Source: PALG01 sp964495885
GTDB lineage: Bacteria > Bacteroidota > Bacteroidia > Flavobacteriales > Flavobacteriaceae
Length of the DNA stretch: 64,000 bases
NCBI GenBank assembly: GCA_964495885.1
Contig: CAZBWO010000009.1
Coordinates: 1-64,000, forward strand
Reading direction: 5' to 3'
A program made the translations under genes and the position numbers. The notes under the pieces were generated by a model that saw nothing but the letters and a program-made list of their open reading frames with translations, made no database searches and was not told where the DNA came from. The first letter of the stretch is position 1, and each line of letters starts with the position of its first letter. Shown in pieces: positions 45,356 through 55,357 of the stretch.

Positions 45356-45745
45356 ATGTTGAAAGGAAACAAATTATATAGCATTTTTACTGGAAAATGC
45401 CCTGTTTGCCACGAAGGGGATATGTACATTCGCAGTAATCCCTATCATCTTTCCGAAGCGCTGAAGATGCATGAGCATTGTCCGCACTGCAACACCAAGT
45501 TCAAAATAGAACCTTCCTTTTTCTATGGGGCAATGTATGTGAGTTACGGATTGGGAGTTGCTTTTGCTGTAGCTGCTTTTATCATTTCATATTTCTTTAT
45601 CGGATTGGGAAGAATGGCTTCTTTTCTGGTAATTGTGGGAACCTTAGTGGTCTTTTTACCCATTATCCTTCGGCTATCCCGAAATATCTGGATTAATTTC
45701 TTTTTTAAATACGACCCCGAAAAGGCTAAGAAAACCGATCAATAG
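45356..45745 (+). CDS. DUF983 membrane protein
   Basis: The 129-residue protein has two Cys pairs near the start (GKCPVCHEG and HCPHCNTKF), then two membrane helices (about 58-83 and 88-108). This zinc-ribbon-plus-helices layout is the DUF983 family. Function is unknown. It converges with the FAD oxidoreductase gene, overlapping by 20 bases. Confidence 0.9.
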   Translation: MLKGNKLYSIFTGKCPVCHEGDMYIRSNPYHLSEALKMHEHCPHCNTKFKIEPSFFYGAMYVSYGLGVAFAVAAFIISYFFIGLGRMASFLVIVGTLVVFLPIILRLSRNIWINFFFKYDPEKAKKTDQ

Positions 45746-46769
45746 CAATTTCCCTTTCCAAGGGAATTCCTTGCTCAATATATTTAAATAATTGTTCAGC
45801 CAAGGTAGGGGCTGCCATCAATCCGCGGGTTCCCAATCCGTTCAAAATATAGCTATTGGGCACCGAAAGATTTCCAAGAATAGGCCGCCGATCTTTCACC
45901 GTAGGCCGCAATCCTACTTTTTGATCTACGACGGTATAATCACAGCGAATCATTTTTGAAAGCGCCTTCCTTAATTCTTCCCTGGCTTTTTGGGTAGGCT
46001 CTAAAGAGGTGTCTACTCTATTGAAGGTAGCTCCAACCATATATCTATCTTCTCCTAGGGGAATTAGAAAATGAGGCCCTTTTATAATTTGCTTCAGCTG
46101 AAGTTGGGGTGCTTTAACAATTAAATATTCACCTTTTCTGGGACGGATCTCCTGCTGCGTAAACCATGGATTCTGCAATGCGCCAACTCCTTCACAAAAA
46201 ACTATTTTTTTAGCATGAACGGCTTCATACACTATCCCCTCTTCACTTGGCTTCGCGAAATCATACTGAAATGTGGTATCCCACAAAAGTTGATTTGCAG
46301 CTAAATAGCTTCGGTAGGATTGTACCAACCGTGGGGTATCTACTTTTACCACCCCTTGCACCTTTCCAAAACCGAAAGGAGCAATCACATTAGGATTTTC
46401 ATTGGGAATCAATCTGGGCTGGATGTATTTAGACAGGCTATGCTTATCGCTCGCTACGAACCAGTCGTTTTGTTCTTCCCTACTATTGAAAATCCGAAGG
46501 ATTTCACTTTCACTATGTACGGCAACTCCTGTTTTACGGGCAATATCCGCAAAAAAAGGAAGCACCTTCGGAAGAAAGTGATCTACATTCCAAACCGCTG
46601 TAAAACGTTTTAAAACGGTAGGGTTTAAGGTTCCAGCAGCAATCTTGGTGGCATTCGTTTCAGAATGGTCAATTACCAAAAAGGATTTTTTATATGCTTG
46701 TAATGTTTCCGCGAAAGCGATACCAGCAATGCCTAACCCAACGATGATATAGTCTACTTCTTTCTTCAT
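45726..46769 (-). CDS. FAD-dependent oxidoreductase (DAO family)
   Basis: The 347-residue protein starts with the dinucleotide-binding motif DYIIVGLGIAGIAFAETL and ends with a DAO-like GLRPTVKDRRPILGN and GLGTRGLMAAPTLAEQL, placing it in the D-amino-acid oxidase/glycine-oxidase-like family. KGEYLIVKAPQLQL and a FAD-binding acidic turn (VIDHSET) are also present. The substrate is unknown. It lies just after DUF983 on the opposite strand. Confidence 0.85.
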   Translation of the reverse strand: MKKEVDYIIVGLGIAGIAFAETLQAYKKSFLVIDHSETNATKIAAGTLNPTVLKRFTAVWNVDHFLPKVLPFFADIARKTGVAVHSESEILRIFNSREEQNDWFVASDKHSLSKYIQPRLIPNENPNVIAPFGFGKVQGVVKVDTPRLVQSYRSYLAANQLLWDTTFQYDFAKPSEEGIVYEAVHAKKIVFCEGVGALQNPWFTQQEIRPRKGEYLIVKAPQLQLKQIIKGPHFLIPLGEDRYMVGATFNRVDTSLEPTQKAREELRKALSKMIRCDYTVVDQKVGLRPTVKDRRPILGNLSVPNSYILNGLGTRGLMAAPTLAEQLFKYIEQGIPLEREIAIDRFS

Positions 46770-46776
46770 ACAAAAA

Positions 46777-46804
46777 AACCCTCCTACAAATTGTTAGGAG
46801 GGTT
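46777..46804 (-). terminator. Terminator of the gld operon
   Basis: aaccctccta-caaattgt-taggagggtt is followed by a run of T on the minus strand, 24 bases after the gldN stop. Confidence 0.88.
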
Positions 46805-46827
46805 TTGTTATTATGGCTCAATAGGAA

Positions 46828-47727
46828 TTAATAATTCCAAAGGTCAATCTCGATATTTCTAATTTGTTCTTTGATACGTTCAGACTCCAGTAGTTGCATC
46901 ATTGCATTATCATTAATGTAATCTGCTACACCTCGATCTCCGTAAACGTTATCTTCCTTATACACTACGGCATTAAACCTTCTGGCGTTTAGCAAGTGAT
47001 CGTATGAGATAGGTTGTGATGTATTCTTTCTATTAAAAGCTTTCGACTTATGAAGAATATCCCTAGCTGAAGGGAACCACACCCAGAACAATTCTACTTT
47101 TGCATCAACCCCATCATCTGGGTATGCTTTAGAACGGGCTTCGTTAGCAACTGGGCAAATACCCAATAATCTATAACGAAGTTCACCTTGTCTTTTATCT
47201 ACATACCAAACACCTCTAATGCGGTATTCTTCCACATCACCAGCGTCTAAGGTAAATCTTCTAATGTATTGCGGATCTACAATTCCTTCGGCGTTAAATT
47301 GCTCAATACCTAAATCGGTAGTATCGCTATACACCAAAGAAGCTTCCAAATCTTGAAGGGTTCTTTTTTCGGTGAAATATGAATCGGCATACACCTCATC
47401 AATATCACCGTTTTTGATTCCCCTCACCAATACATCATACAAAGAACGACGTTCTGCTCCAATGTTGTTGGTGTCAATGGGGTAATACAGCGGAAAGTTC
47501 ACCCTTTCGTCAAGGTCAATGATTTCCCAAGTAGTTTTAGACCAAAGTACATCACGCTCATCTATGTAACCATAGGGAAGCGGATTATCATTATCATACT
47601 CAATTTGGTCCTCAGTCTTCTTACCGATTTCATCGGGAGTTTTGGCATTGAGGATGTTGACTTGTGCTGAAACACTCGTCGCCATCAACAATCCCATCAC
47701 ACATAAAACAACATTTTTAAAGCTCAT
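46828..47727 (-). CDS. gldN: Gliding motility/type IX secretion protein GldN
   Basis: GldN forms the periplasmic ring with GldK and is needed for protein secretion. The 299-residue protein has a signal peptide (about 1-21), RDVLWSKTTWEIIDLDERVNFPLYYP in two parts near the start, and a WYVDKRQGELRYRLLGI block that fits the family. It is the last gene of the operon, 13 bases after gldM. Confidence 0.96.
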   Translation of the reverse strand: MSFKNVVLCVMGLLMATSVSAQVNILNAKTPDEIGKKTEDQIEYDNDNPLPYGYIDERDVLWSKTTWEIIDLDERVNFPLYYPIDTNNIGAERRSLYDVLVRGIKNGDIDEVYADSYFTEKRTLQDLEASLVYSDTTDLGIEQFNAEGIVDPQYIRRFTLDAGDVEEYRIRGVWYVDKRQGELRYRLLGICPVANEARSKAYPDDGVDAKVELFWVWFPSARDILHKSKAFNRKNTSQPISYDHLLNARRFNAVVYKEDNVYGDRGVADYINDNAMMQLLESERIKEQIRNIEIDLWNY

Positions 47728-47740
47728 ATTGATACTATTC

Positions 47741-49327
47741 TTAGTTTGTTAATTCAATACAGATTGGGGAAATCTTTTTCAGTTTATATCCTGAATTCCC
47801 TGAAATATTCGCATTGATATCAAAAATCTGTACGGTTTCACCTCTTCTGGCGCGGTTTAGGGCACCTTTAGCTTGGGCATTCAGTCTAGTTCCATTTACA
47901 CGAACGGTAGGCTGTCCAGATACTTTGAAGCTAAATCCGGTAACCGTAAGGTTTAAGTCGAAATCAAAATCTTCCAAAGCAGCTCCTACAGAAGCAATTT
48001 CCAATCCTTGACGTTGCATACGCACACAAGCACCATCTCCAGTTTCTCCACGGATACTTCCAATAGGTCTTGGGATATCTTTGATACGGAATTTAGCCGG
48101 CGTGCTAATACGTTGACCGTCTGGCAATGTTCCGCTAGCAGTAATAGTTACTTCCCTTCCTCCTTGTGGACGCATCACATATTTGCTTCCGGATACTTTG
48201 GAAAGACCTGTACCGCTTGCACTTACGTTATTGTCTGGAATACCAGGAATAGAAACCGTCATTGGGTTATCAACTCCACGATATACTACATTCATTTTAT
48301 CTGCAGCGATTACGGCAGAGTTAGGCTTGGAAATTGTAGCAAATCCTGTATTTACAGGCACCTCTACTTTTTCACCACCTTCACCGTATACAAGCATCCC
48401 TTCAATTTTGTGATCTCCTGGGGCTCCTGCACCAACATTTAGTACAATTTTACCTCCTTCAATAGTGTACTGATTTTCGCTTAGTGGTTTTCCATCAAGT
48501 GTTAAGTTCACTTCTTGCGGAATGGTACTGGCATCTGTACGCCCTAGCATGATCGCACCATTGAATGTTTCTCCTGAATAATAGGCAGACTTTTCAACAT
48601 CCATAATGGTTTGATAGTTACTGAAAGAAAGTGCTGCAGCTTGTTGTCCAGAAAGCATTTTCTGAAGAATCTCACTCTGATTGGTCTTTACATCATTCTG
48701 TAAAGAAGTCATTTTGGTAAGGGATGCAATCAATGGGAACCCTTCGTAGTGGTAATTTAACCAATCTACTTTTTTACCATCGCGGTTTACAACCTGATCT
48801 GTACTAAAGTTTTCATTGATACTTTCAATGATTTCTGGCGCCCCAGCTACTTTTTTAGCAACAGCAGTATCAGAAAGGATTTCAACCATTTTGGTTCTAT
48901 AGTTGTTCATTTTATCAATGAACTCCTGTCCTTCTGGTTTTAACTTATCTCCTACAAAAAATAGGTTATTGAAATGATCTGGCTTATCCATCACCTCATA
49001 ATCTTGAGGATCTTTTGCGGTTTTACTAGCCTCTGCTTTCAATCCAGCGATATAACTATCGAAGTCAGCAGTAACAGATGCAATTTCATCTGCTTTTTGT
49101 TTTACAGCAGCATATTGTCCTGGCTCATCAGACGCTTTGGTAGCCAAACCTTCCATAAAGGCTTGGTTTCGGTCACCAGCTTGCGTATTTGCCGAGGTTA
49201 TTTTTTCATTCAACAATCCAAAGGCAGATAAAACCTCTTTGGACATGTTTAAAGCGAGCATTGCGATGAAAACCAAGTACATCAGGTTAATCATCTTTTG
49301 CCGCGGGGATAGTGCTCCTTTTGCCAT
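47741..49327 (-). CDS. gldM: Gliding motility/type IX secretion protein GldM
   Basis: GldM spans the inner membrane once and rises as a long periplasmic dimer, passing energy from GldL to the outer complex. The 528-residue protein has the N-terminal sequence ALSPRQKMINLMYLVFIAMLALNMSKEVLSAF in segments, with the membrane helix at about 12-30 carrying no signal cleavage. Four periplasmic domains (D1 helical, D2-D4 beta sandwiches) follow. Its position between gldL and gldN matches the standard operon. Confidence 0.96.
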   Translation of the reverse strand: MAKGALSPRQKMINLMYLVFIAMLALNMSKEVLSAFGLLNEKITSANTQAGDRNQAFMEGLATKASDEPGQYAAVKQKADEIASVTADFDSYIAGLKAEASKTAKDPQDYEVMDKPDHFNNLFFVGDKLKPEGQEFIDKMNNYRTKMVEILSDTAVAKKVAGAPEIIESINENFSTDQVVNRDGKKVDWLNYHYEGFPLIASLTKMTSLQNDVKTNQSEILQKMLSGQQAAALSFSNYQTIMDVEKSAYYSGETFNGAIMLGRTDASTIPQEVNLTLDGKPLSENQYTIEGGKIVLNVGAGAPGDHKIEGMLVYGEGGEKVEVPVNTGFATISKPNSAVIAADKMNVVYRGVDNPMTVSIPGIPDNNVSASGTGLSKVSGSKYVMRPQGGREVTITASGTLPDGQRISTPAKFRIKDIPRPIGSIRGETGDGACVRMQRQGLEIASVGAALEDFDFDLNLTVTGFSFKVSGQPTVRVNGTRLNAQAKGALNRARRGETVQIFDINANISGNSGYKLKKISPICIELTN

Positions 49328-49365
49328 TTTCTAAAGTGTTTTAGGATTAATGATTAAGGACTATC

Positions 49366-50022
49366 TTAATTTCTGTTGGTCATTGCAGACAACATACCAC
49401 CATACACTCCGTTCAAGGAAGATAGATTTGTGGCCAAGTGTTCCATTTGGGCTTTCAATTGAGCTGCATTTTCAGCAACTTGCTCGTTTACTTCCGCTTG
49501 ACGGGAAGTAGACTCTACCTGTACTTTGTATAGGCTGTTCAAAGATTCCATTTGAGCAGCAGCTAAAGCCATCTCTTCACTGTACTTCTTAGTAGAGTTC
49601 ATTGCTTCAGCAGTAGGTGCCATACTTTTGGCAGCTCCCTCAAAAGAACGGATGCTATCACCTAAGCTAGACATCAATTCTGAATCGATTTTAGCATCTT
49701 TCAACATTTCGTCTAATTTCTTGGAAAGAATTCCTTGCGCATCTTGTGGCTCTTCTTTCTTTCCTTTTGTTTTTCCGCCAGCCAATTCTGGGTAAACCAA
49801 AGACCAGTCTAAATCATCTTCTACTGGTTCAAAAGCAGAAATAGCGAAAATAATTGCTTCAGTAATCAAACCGATAGCTAGTAGGGTTCCTCCATCTAGA
49901 ACAAAAATTCCTAGATCTAATTCCCAGTGAAGGATTTTAAAAAGTGCTCCCAAAATTACGATAGAAGCTCCAAGCCCGTAGGCCATATTAAATAGTTTCT
50001 TGGATGATCTTGACTGTGCCAT
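49366..50022 (-). CDS. gldL: Gliding motility/type IX secretion motor protein GldL
   Basis: GldL and GldM form the proton-driven motor. The 218-residue protein has two membrane helices (about 11-30, YGLGASIVILGALFKILHWEL, with a conserved Glu-like acidic position, and 40-60), then a charged coiled cytoplasmic domain. Its sequence and gene order fit GldL. Confidence 0.96.
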   Translation of the reverse strand: MAQSRSSKKLFNMAYGLGASIVILGALFKILHWELDLGIFVLDGGTLLAIGLITEAIIFAISAFEPVEDDLDWSLVYPELAGGKTKGKKEEPQDAQGILSKKLDEMLKDAKIDSELMSSLGDSIRSFEGAAKSMAPTAEAMNSTKKYSEEMALAAAQMESLNSLYKVQVESTSRQAEVNEQVAENAAQLKAQMEHLATNLSSLNGVYGGMLSAMTNRN

Positions 50023-50093
50023 AATAATTTGTTTTGTTGAGTTGAGTTAAGTTTAGTTATTTTAAGATTTGAGAATACTATTACATGTAGGGA

Positions 50094-51470
50094 TTATCTA
50101 GCGTCCCCAAAGTTTTTATTTAATACTACGTCTGTTCCCATATAGTCCTGTACCGTTCTGAAACCAATATAGCTTCTTGCAGAATCTGCATATTCATAGT
50201 CACGGGTACTCACCTGAAGGAAATACGCAACATCCTTCCAGGAACCACCACGAACAACTTTACGCATGTTGTCTGGGTCATTCACACTAGGGTTCATTGT
50301 AGAAGAATACTCATAAGAGTTAGGCTCATACGAAGAGTCTACCCATTCTGATACGTTTCCTGCCATATTGTACAGGTCATAGTCGTTTGGCTCATATGCA
50401 TCTGCTTCAACCGTGTATAGGGCTTGATCTGCTGCGTAGTCACCTCGAAGGGGCTTGAAGTTCGCCATAAAACAACCACGGTCATTTTTAGCGTAAGGAC
50501 CTCCCCAAGGGAACGTTGCAGACTCAAGTCCACCACGTGCTGCATATTCCCACTCTGCCTCACTTGGCAATCTGAAAGAATTCACATACGGTCTACTTCT
50601 AGACTTTTGATAGGCGTTTTTGTACAACGTTCTCCATGCACAGAAAGCCTTCGCTTGCTTCCAGTTTACACCTACAACAGGATAATCCCCATAAGCCTCA
50701 TGCCAAAAATAGTCGTTGTGCATAGGCTCGTTATAAGAGTAATTGTAGTCACGAATCCAAACAGTTGTGTCTGGATAAATATTCAATTCTTCTGTTTTAA
50801 TGAAATCTTTTCGGCTCTTTCCTTTGTCCTTGGCAGCCGCTTGGATATCCATATAGGTATATCTAAAGTTCAGTTTGGTCACATCAACCGTGCGTTGTCC
50901 ATTATAGGCTTCCTCAGCTGGAATGTACATGGAATCCATTACTTCAGAGTAGTATTCGTCTGGATATTCAGCAGTATCCCAAAATAAATCTACATCACGA
51001 TTAATTTTCCTACCTGCGTAGTAATCATCGCCCATTCCGTAGTAATTATCGTAATTATACTGTTCCCATGCGGTCATCTCTTCGTTCTCCTGATCTACAA
51101 AGGCAAACTCTCCAATACCACCGTCACCAGGGGTCGCACCAACCTCATCGGCCAGTACAGCTAGTTTTCTTCTAACCGTAGAATCCCGTACCCAATTAAC
51201 GAATTGGCGGTATTCTGCATTGGTGATTTCGGTTTCGTCCATATAAAATGAACGAACGGTAACGGTTCTTGTAGGCGCATCATTCACGGCTACAAAATCA
51301 TCGTCTGCCTTACCCATGATGAAGGATCCACCTGGGATAAGGGTCATTCCGTAAGGTTTTTCGGGATACCATTTCTTGCCTTTTGCACCAACAAGTTCTC
51401 CGCGGTCTTTTTTACCACTACAACTAAACAAAAGCGCAAGTACTGCAGTAATTGCAACTAACTTCTTCAT
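50094..51470 (-). CDS. gldK: Gliding motility/type IX secretion lipoprotein GldK
   Basis: The 458-residue lipoprotein has a lipobox (VLALLFSC). It belongs to the sulfatase-modifying-factor fold: PGGSFIMGKADDDF, then FYMDETEITNAEYRQFV, RLPSEAEWEYAARGG and a final RDYEYADSARSYIGFR. GldK makes the outer ring with GldN. It heads the operon, with a 71-base gap before gldL and a leader upstream of about 110 bases. Confidence 0.96.
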   Translation of the reverse strand: MKKLVAITAVLALLFSCSGKKDRGELVGAKGKKWYPEKPYGMTLIPGGSFIMGKADDDFVAVNDAPTRTVTVRSFYMDETEITNAEYRQFVNWVRDSTVRRKLAVLADEVGATPGDGGIGEFAFVDQENEEMTAWEQYNYDNYYGMGDDYYAGRKINRDVDLFWDTAEYPDEYYSEVMDSMYIPAEEAYNGQRTVDVTKLNFRYTYMDIQAAAKDKGKSRKDFIKTEELNIYPDTTVWIRDYNYSYNEPMHNDYFWHEAYGDYPVVGVNWKQAKAFCAWRTLYKNAYQKSRSRPYVNSFRLPSEAEWEYAARGGLESATFPWGGPYAKNDRGCFMANFKPLRGDYAADQALYTVEADAYEPNDYDLYNMAGNVSEWVDSSYEPNSYEYSSTMNPSVNDPDNMRKVVRGGSWKDVAYFLQVSTRDYEYADSARSYIGFRTVQDYMGTDVVLNKNFGDAR

Positions 51471-51582
51471 AGGTAATTAGGTTAATTTCTAAGATTTAAG
51501 GGCGTAAACCTATTTATAAAATTCCAAAAAAACAACAATTTTCTTAAAAAACCCTTAAACACTAGTCGTCTACGATTTATGA

Positions 51583-52746
51583 TTATACTTCATTTTTTTG
51601 GCGGGCTTTCAACCACCTTTCAGGAATTTCCTGATTTGTTGCACTCAAATATTCGCCATAAGTGCATGGTAATAACGTATGTCTTTTTAATTTATTATTA
51701 ACATTCGAAATAAATGGCATTTCTATCCACCATCTTTCGGTTTTATTACTCTTTTTAAAGGTCAATACTTCCTCTCCTACCGGCACTTTATAGGTTTTGT
51801 ACAATTTTTCATTGCTGAAATCCTCATCATCCATCCTAAAATTCACACCTTCCACAAAATACCAAAGTACCTGCGCAATAAGTGAGGCCGCACTTTCATC
51901 CTTTGCAAACTCCTTTAATTCATAGATTCCGAAAGAGCTTACCCTATTACTAATTCCTGCATATCTGGCAATGGCACAAATTTCCCTACTGTCGAAGCCA
52001 TTCGGACTTTTATAATATTGATAACTCAAATCTCCGCTTTTTATTGCAGCCACATCCAAAGCAACAATATCTGCATCGCGCAAAATGGGTTCTACTCCTG
52101 TAATATCTTTGGTAACCGAGCCTAAACGATAGGCATCAAAATAGAGTTTGTCCATTAATGCAATCTCAGCAGGCGGATTTAAATACGACTGATACCCCAG
52201 TACACTGTAATTAAACAGATTGTAGGGTTGGTTCACAATGATTTTCCCTACATAGCTTTTATTGCTAATGGGCTGTTCGGCATCTCCCAAATCAAAACGG
52301 TGATCCACATTCACGAGATTGATCATTTTGGATACTTCATCATACGCACGGTAATGCGCATACAATAAATCTTGGCTTCCACCCAACACAATAGGGGTCA
52401 CCTTTTTTTGCAACAAGGCTTCTACTACGGTACGAAAAGCAAAATAGGTATCTTCCACTGAAGCACCCTTTTCAATATCGCCCAAATCAATAATACCGGT
52501 ATTCCAATTTCCAGGGTATAATCCGTACAATGCCTTCCGAACTTCATCAAAACCAATATCCTCTCCTAGGTAATCCACATCCTTTCTGTTTTCACGTACG
52601 CCCAACAATGCCAATTGCACTCCCTCCAAAGTAGGAAGCTCCCCTTCATTTTGATACGCCACAATCTGTTTCCCCAAAACCCCATTTGGAAGAATTTCAC
52701 GGTGGGCAATCACCGATTTGGAGATAGGTGTTAAAAACTCGATCAT
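51583..52746 (-). CDS. Ureohydrolase (arginase/formimidoylglutamase) fold protein, degenerate
   Basis: The 387-residue protein shows the ureohydrolase scaffold but altered metal ligands. GGDHS is replaced by GGSQD (in PIVLGGSQDLLYAH), DAHxD by VDHRFD, and the SxDxDxxDP motif by ALDVAAIK, leaving few manganese ligands. This makes hydrolytic activity doubtful; it may be structural or bind a different partner. The gene lies 112 bases from gldK and overlaps topA by four bases, an arrangement I recall from other flavobacteria. Annotated homologues are called formimidoylglutamase, which this sequence does not clearly support. Confidence 0.75.
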   Translation of the reverse strand: MIEFLTPISKSVIAHREILPNGVLGKQIVAYQNEGELPTLEGVQLALLGVRENRKDVDYLGEDIGFDEVRKALYGLYPGNWNTGIIDLGDIEKGASVEDTYFAFRTVVEALLQKKVTPIVLGGSQDLLYAHYRAYDEVSKMINLVNVDHRFDLGDAEQPISNKSYVGKIIVNQPYNLFNYSVLGYQSYLNPPAEIALMDKLYFDAYRLGSVTKDITGVEPILRDADIVALDVAAIKSGDLSYQYYKSPNGFDSREICAIARYAGISNRVSSFGIYELKEFAKDESAASLIAQVLWYFVEGVNFRMDDEDFSNEKLYKTYKVPVGEEVLTFKKSNKTERWWIEMPFISNVNNKLKRHTLLPCTYGEYLSATNQEIPERWLKARQKNEV

Positions 52747-55238
52747 TTTTTCTTGGCAGTGGATTTTCTTTTACGGGTAGTCTTTTTTGGCGCCTTTTTA
52801 GCTAATAGTTCCTGAGCCTCTTCTAGAGACATGGCATCTGCTTTTGTAGTTTTGGGAAGATCTATTTTGGTCTTTCCTTTAATGAGCTTGAATTTTCCCC
52901 ATCTCGCTTTTTCCAATCTAATTCCTTCTTCTGGCCATTCCTGGATTAGCTTTTCCTTCTCTTTTTGTTTTTTATCTTCAATAAGCTCTATAATGTCTGC
53001 TTCGGAAAGATTATCAAAATCATATTTTTTGTTCACGTTAATGAACATGTTGTTCCACTTGATGTAAGGACCAAATCTTCCTTTTCCTTTTTGAACCGGT
53101 AAATCTTCATACCTATATATAGGAGCATCGGCTTTTTTCTTGGCTTCAATTAATTCAACCGCCTTATCCATATCCACATCCAAAGGATCCATTCCCTTCG
53201 GAAGTGAAATGAATTTTTTACCAAATCGCACATAAGGTCCATATCTTCCATTGTTCACCTCAACACTTTCACCATCATAATCCCCAAGTGCTTTTGGCAA
53301 CTTGAAAAGATCCATTACCTCTTCATAGGTCACCAGATGTAATTGCTGGTCTGGACGTAAACTCGCAAACTGTTTTTCCTCATCATCTGGGGCACCTATT
53401 TGCGCCATAGGTCCAAATTTTCCTAAGCGCACCAATACCGGCTTTCCGGTTTCGGGGTCTTCCCCAAGAATTCGTTCCCCACTTTCGCGTTCTGCATTTT
53501 CTTCCACATCTTCCACCTGTGGATGGAAATTCTTGTAAAAGTCCTTCATCATATGGGTCCACTCTTCTTTCCCTTCCGCAATATCATCAAAGTCCTCTTC
53601 TACTTTCGCGGTGAAATTATAGTCTACGATTTCTTCAAAGTGATCTACCAAGAAATCGTTTACGATCATTCCTATATCTGTTGGGACAAGCTTTCCTTTG
53701 TCGCTCCCCACCATTTCAGACAATTGCTTTTGTTGTAATGCGTCCCCTTCCAACGTAAGTTGCGTATATTTTCGTTCACTCCCTTCCACGGTTCCTTTTT
53801 CCACATAATTCCGTGCAATAATGGTAGAGATCGTAGGTGCATAAGTGGAAGGACGGCCAATCCCCAATTCTTCCAACTGCTTCACCAAAGAGGCTTCGGT
53901 AAAACGATACGGTGGTCTCGTAAAACGTTGCGTAGCCGTAATGTAATTTCGCTCTAGTGCATCCCCTTGTTGAAGTTGTGGCAACATTCCATCTTGTTCT
54001 TCTTCGTCAAAATCTGTTCCTTCCAAATACACTTTCAGGAATCCATCAAAAACAATCATTTCCCCATTGGAGGTAAATTGTTCGGAAACACTTGGCGAAC
54101 TTTCAATATCAATTTTCACATTGGTACGCTCTAACTTGGCGTTACTCATTTGTGATGCAATGGTTCTTTTCCAGATAAGTTCATACAAACGGGCCTGATC
54201 ACGATCTAAATCTACCGAATGTTTACTCATGTCTGTAGGCCTAATCGCTTCGTGCGCTTCCTGCGCTCCTTTTACCTTTCCTTTGTAATTACGCGGCTTG
54301 CTATATTCCTCCCCATAGGCAGTTTCAATTTCCTTTTGGGCAGCATTCTTAGCTTGCTGGGAAAGATTTACGCTATCTGTTCTCATGTAGGTAATCAATC
54401 CAGACTCATACAACCGCTGGGCAAGGGTCATGGTTTTACTCACGGAAAAATAAAGCTTTCTAGAAGCTTCCTGCTGTAGGGTTGATGTGGTAAACGGCGG
54501 TGCAGGTGATTTGGAAGCAGGTTTTTTGGATAATTCCCCTACGGTATAACTAGCCCCTTTGTTGTTTTCAAGGAATGCCTTGGCTTCGGCTTCGGTTTCA
54601 AAATTCTTCGGAAGCTTCGCTTTAAATTTCTGACCTTCTTCCGTAAGGAATTCGGCATCTACCCGAAACGAAGGAGCTGGTTCAAAGGCTTCAATTTCGC
54701 GTTCGCGTTCAACAATCAAACGCACTGCCACACTTTGCACCCTTCCTGCTGAGAGTCCGCCTTTTACTTTTTTCCAAAGCACCGGGGACAGTTCGTATCC
54801 CACCAAACGATCCAACACACGTCTCGCTTGTTGGGCATTTACCAGGTTATAATCTATTTTCCTGGGATTCTCAATGGCATGGAGAATGGCCGTTTTGGTA
54901 ATTTCATGAAAAACAATACGTTTGGTTTTCTCGTCTTTCAAGTTCAATGTTTCTGCCAAATGCCAAGCAATAGCCTCTCCTTCACGGTCCTCATCACTCG
55001 CTAACCAAACCGTTTCGGCTTTCTCTGCAAGTCCTTTTAACTCCTTTACAATACTTTTCTTATCCTTAGAGATAATATATTTAGGAGTAAAATCCCCATC
55101 CACATCTACGCCCAACTCCTTCGCCGGAAGATCTGCAATATGCCCAAAACTGGAAGTTACCTTGTAATCTTTTCCAAGAAACTTCTCAATGGTCTTGGCT
55201 TTTGCGGGGGACTCCACAATCACTAAATTCTTTGCCAT
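52743..55238 (-). CDS. topA: DNA topoisomerase I
   Basis: Type IA topoisomerase that relaxes negative supercoils. The N-terminal Toprim is NLVIVESPAKAKTIEKFLG with the DxD-type DEDREGEAIAWHL. The active-site Tyr lies in SGLITYMRTDSVNLS. C-terminal repeats (RLGKFGPMAQIG, NGRYGPYVRFGK, GRFGPYIKW) replace zinc fingers, and the last 25 residues are a Lys/Arg-rich tail. The 831-residue length is typical for Bacteroidota. It overlaps the downstream ureohydrolase-like gene by four bases. Confidence 0.97.
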   Translation of the reverse strand: MAKNLVIVESPAKAKTIEKFLGKDYKVTSSFGHIADLPAKELGVDVDGDFTPKYIISKDKKSIVKELKGLAEKAETVWLASDEDREGEAIAWHLAETLNLKDEKTKRIVFHEITKTAILHAIENPRKIDYNLVNAQQARRVLDRLVGYELSPVLWKKVKGGLSAGRVQSVAVRLIVEREREIEAFEPAPSFRVDAEFLTEEGQKFKAKLPKNFETEAEAKAFLENNKGASYTVGELSKKPASKSPAPPFTTSTLQQEASRKLYFSVSKTMTLAQRLYESGLITYMRTDSVNLSQQAKNAAQKEIETAYGEEYSKPRNYKGKVKGAQEAHEAIRPTDMSKHSVDLDRDQARLYELIWKRTIASQMSNAKLERTNVKIDIESSPSVSEQFTSNGEMIVFDGFLKVYLEGTDFDEEEQDGMLPQLQQGDALERNYITATQRFTRPPYRFTEASLVKQLEELGIGRPSTYAPTISTIIARNYVEKGTVEGSERKYTQLTLEGDALQQKQLSEMVGSDKGKLVPTDIGMIVNDFLVDHFEEIVDYNFTAKVEEDFDDIAEGKEEWTHMMKDFYKNFHPQVEDVEENAERESGERILGEDPETGKPVLVRLGKFGPMAQIGAPDDEEKQFASLRPDQQLHLVTYEEVMDLFKLPKALGDYDGESVEVNNGRYGPYVRFGKKFISLPKGMDPLDVDMDKAVELIEAKKKADAPIYRYEDLPVQKGKGRFGPYIKWNNMFINVNKKYDFDNLSEADIIELIEDKKQKEKEKLIQEWPEEGIRLEKARWGKFKLIKGKTKIDLPKTTKADAMSLEEAQELLAKKAPKKTTRKRKSTAKKK

Positions 55239-55310
55239 AGCATTTTAATTTGGAGTACAAAAGTAGCGGAAAAATTTAATTTCCAACTATGAAGGTGTTT
55301 TCTGTGTCAC

Positions 55311-55331
55311 TGACTAAACTACGTTTAGTCA
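55311..55331. promoter_or_regulatory. Perfect inverted repeat upstream of topA
   Basis: tgactaaac-tac-gtttagtca, 73 bases upstream of the topA start and 27 bases after the stop of the downstream gene. It may be an operator of topA, or the end of the neighbouring transcript, although the T-run is only attttt on the plus strand. Confidence 0.5.
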
Positions 55332-55357
55332 ATTTTTGATAAGGATGTAAAACCTAA

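Noticed and set aside
45283..45429. Longer N-terminus for the ABC-F protein
   Set aside because: The extension has no known domain and crosses the promoter region of the divergent gene.
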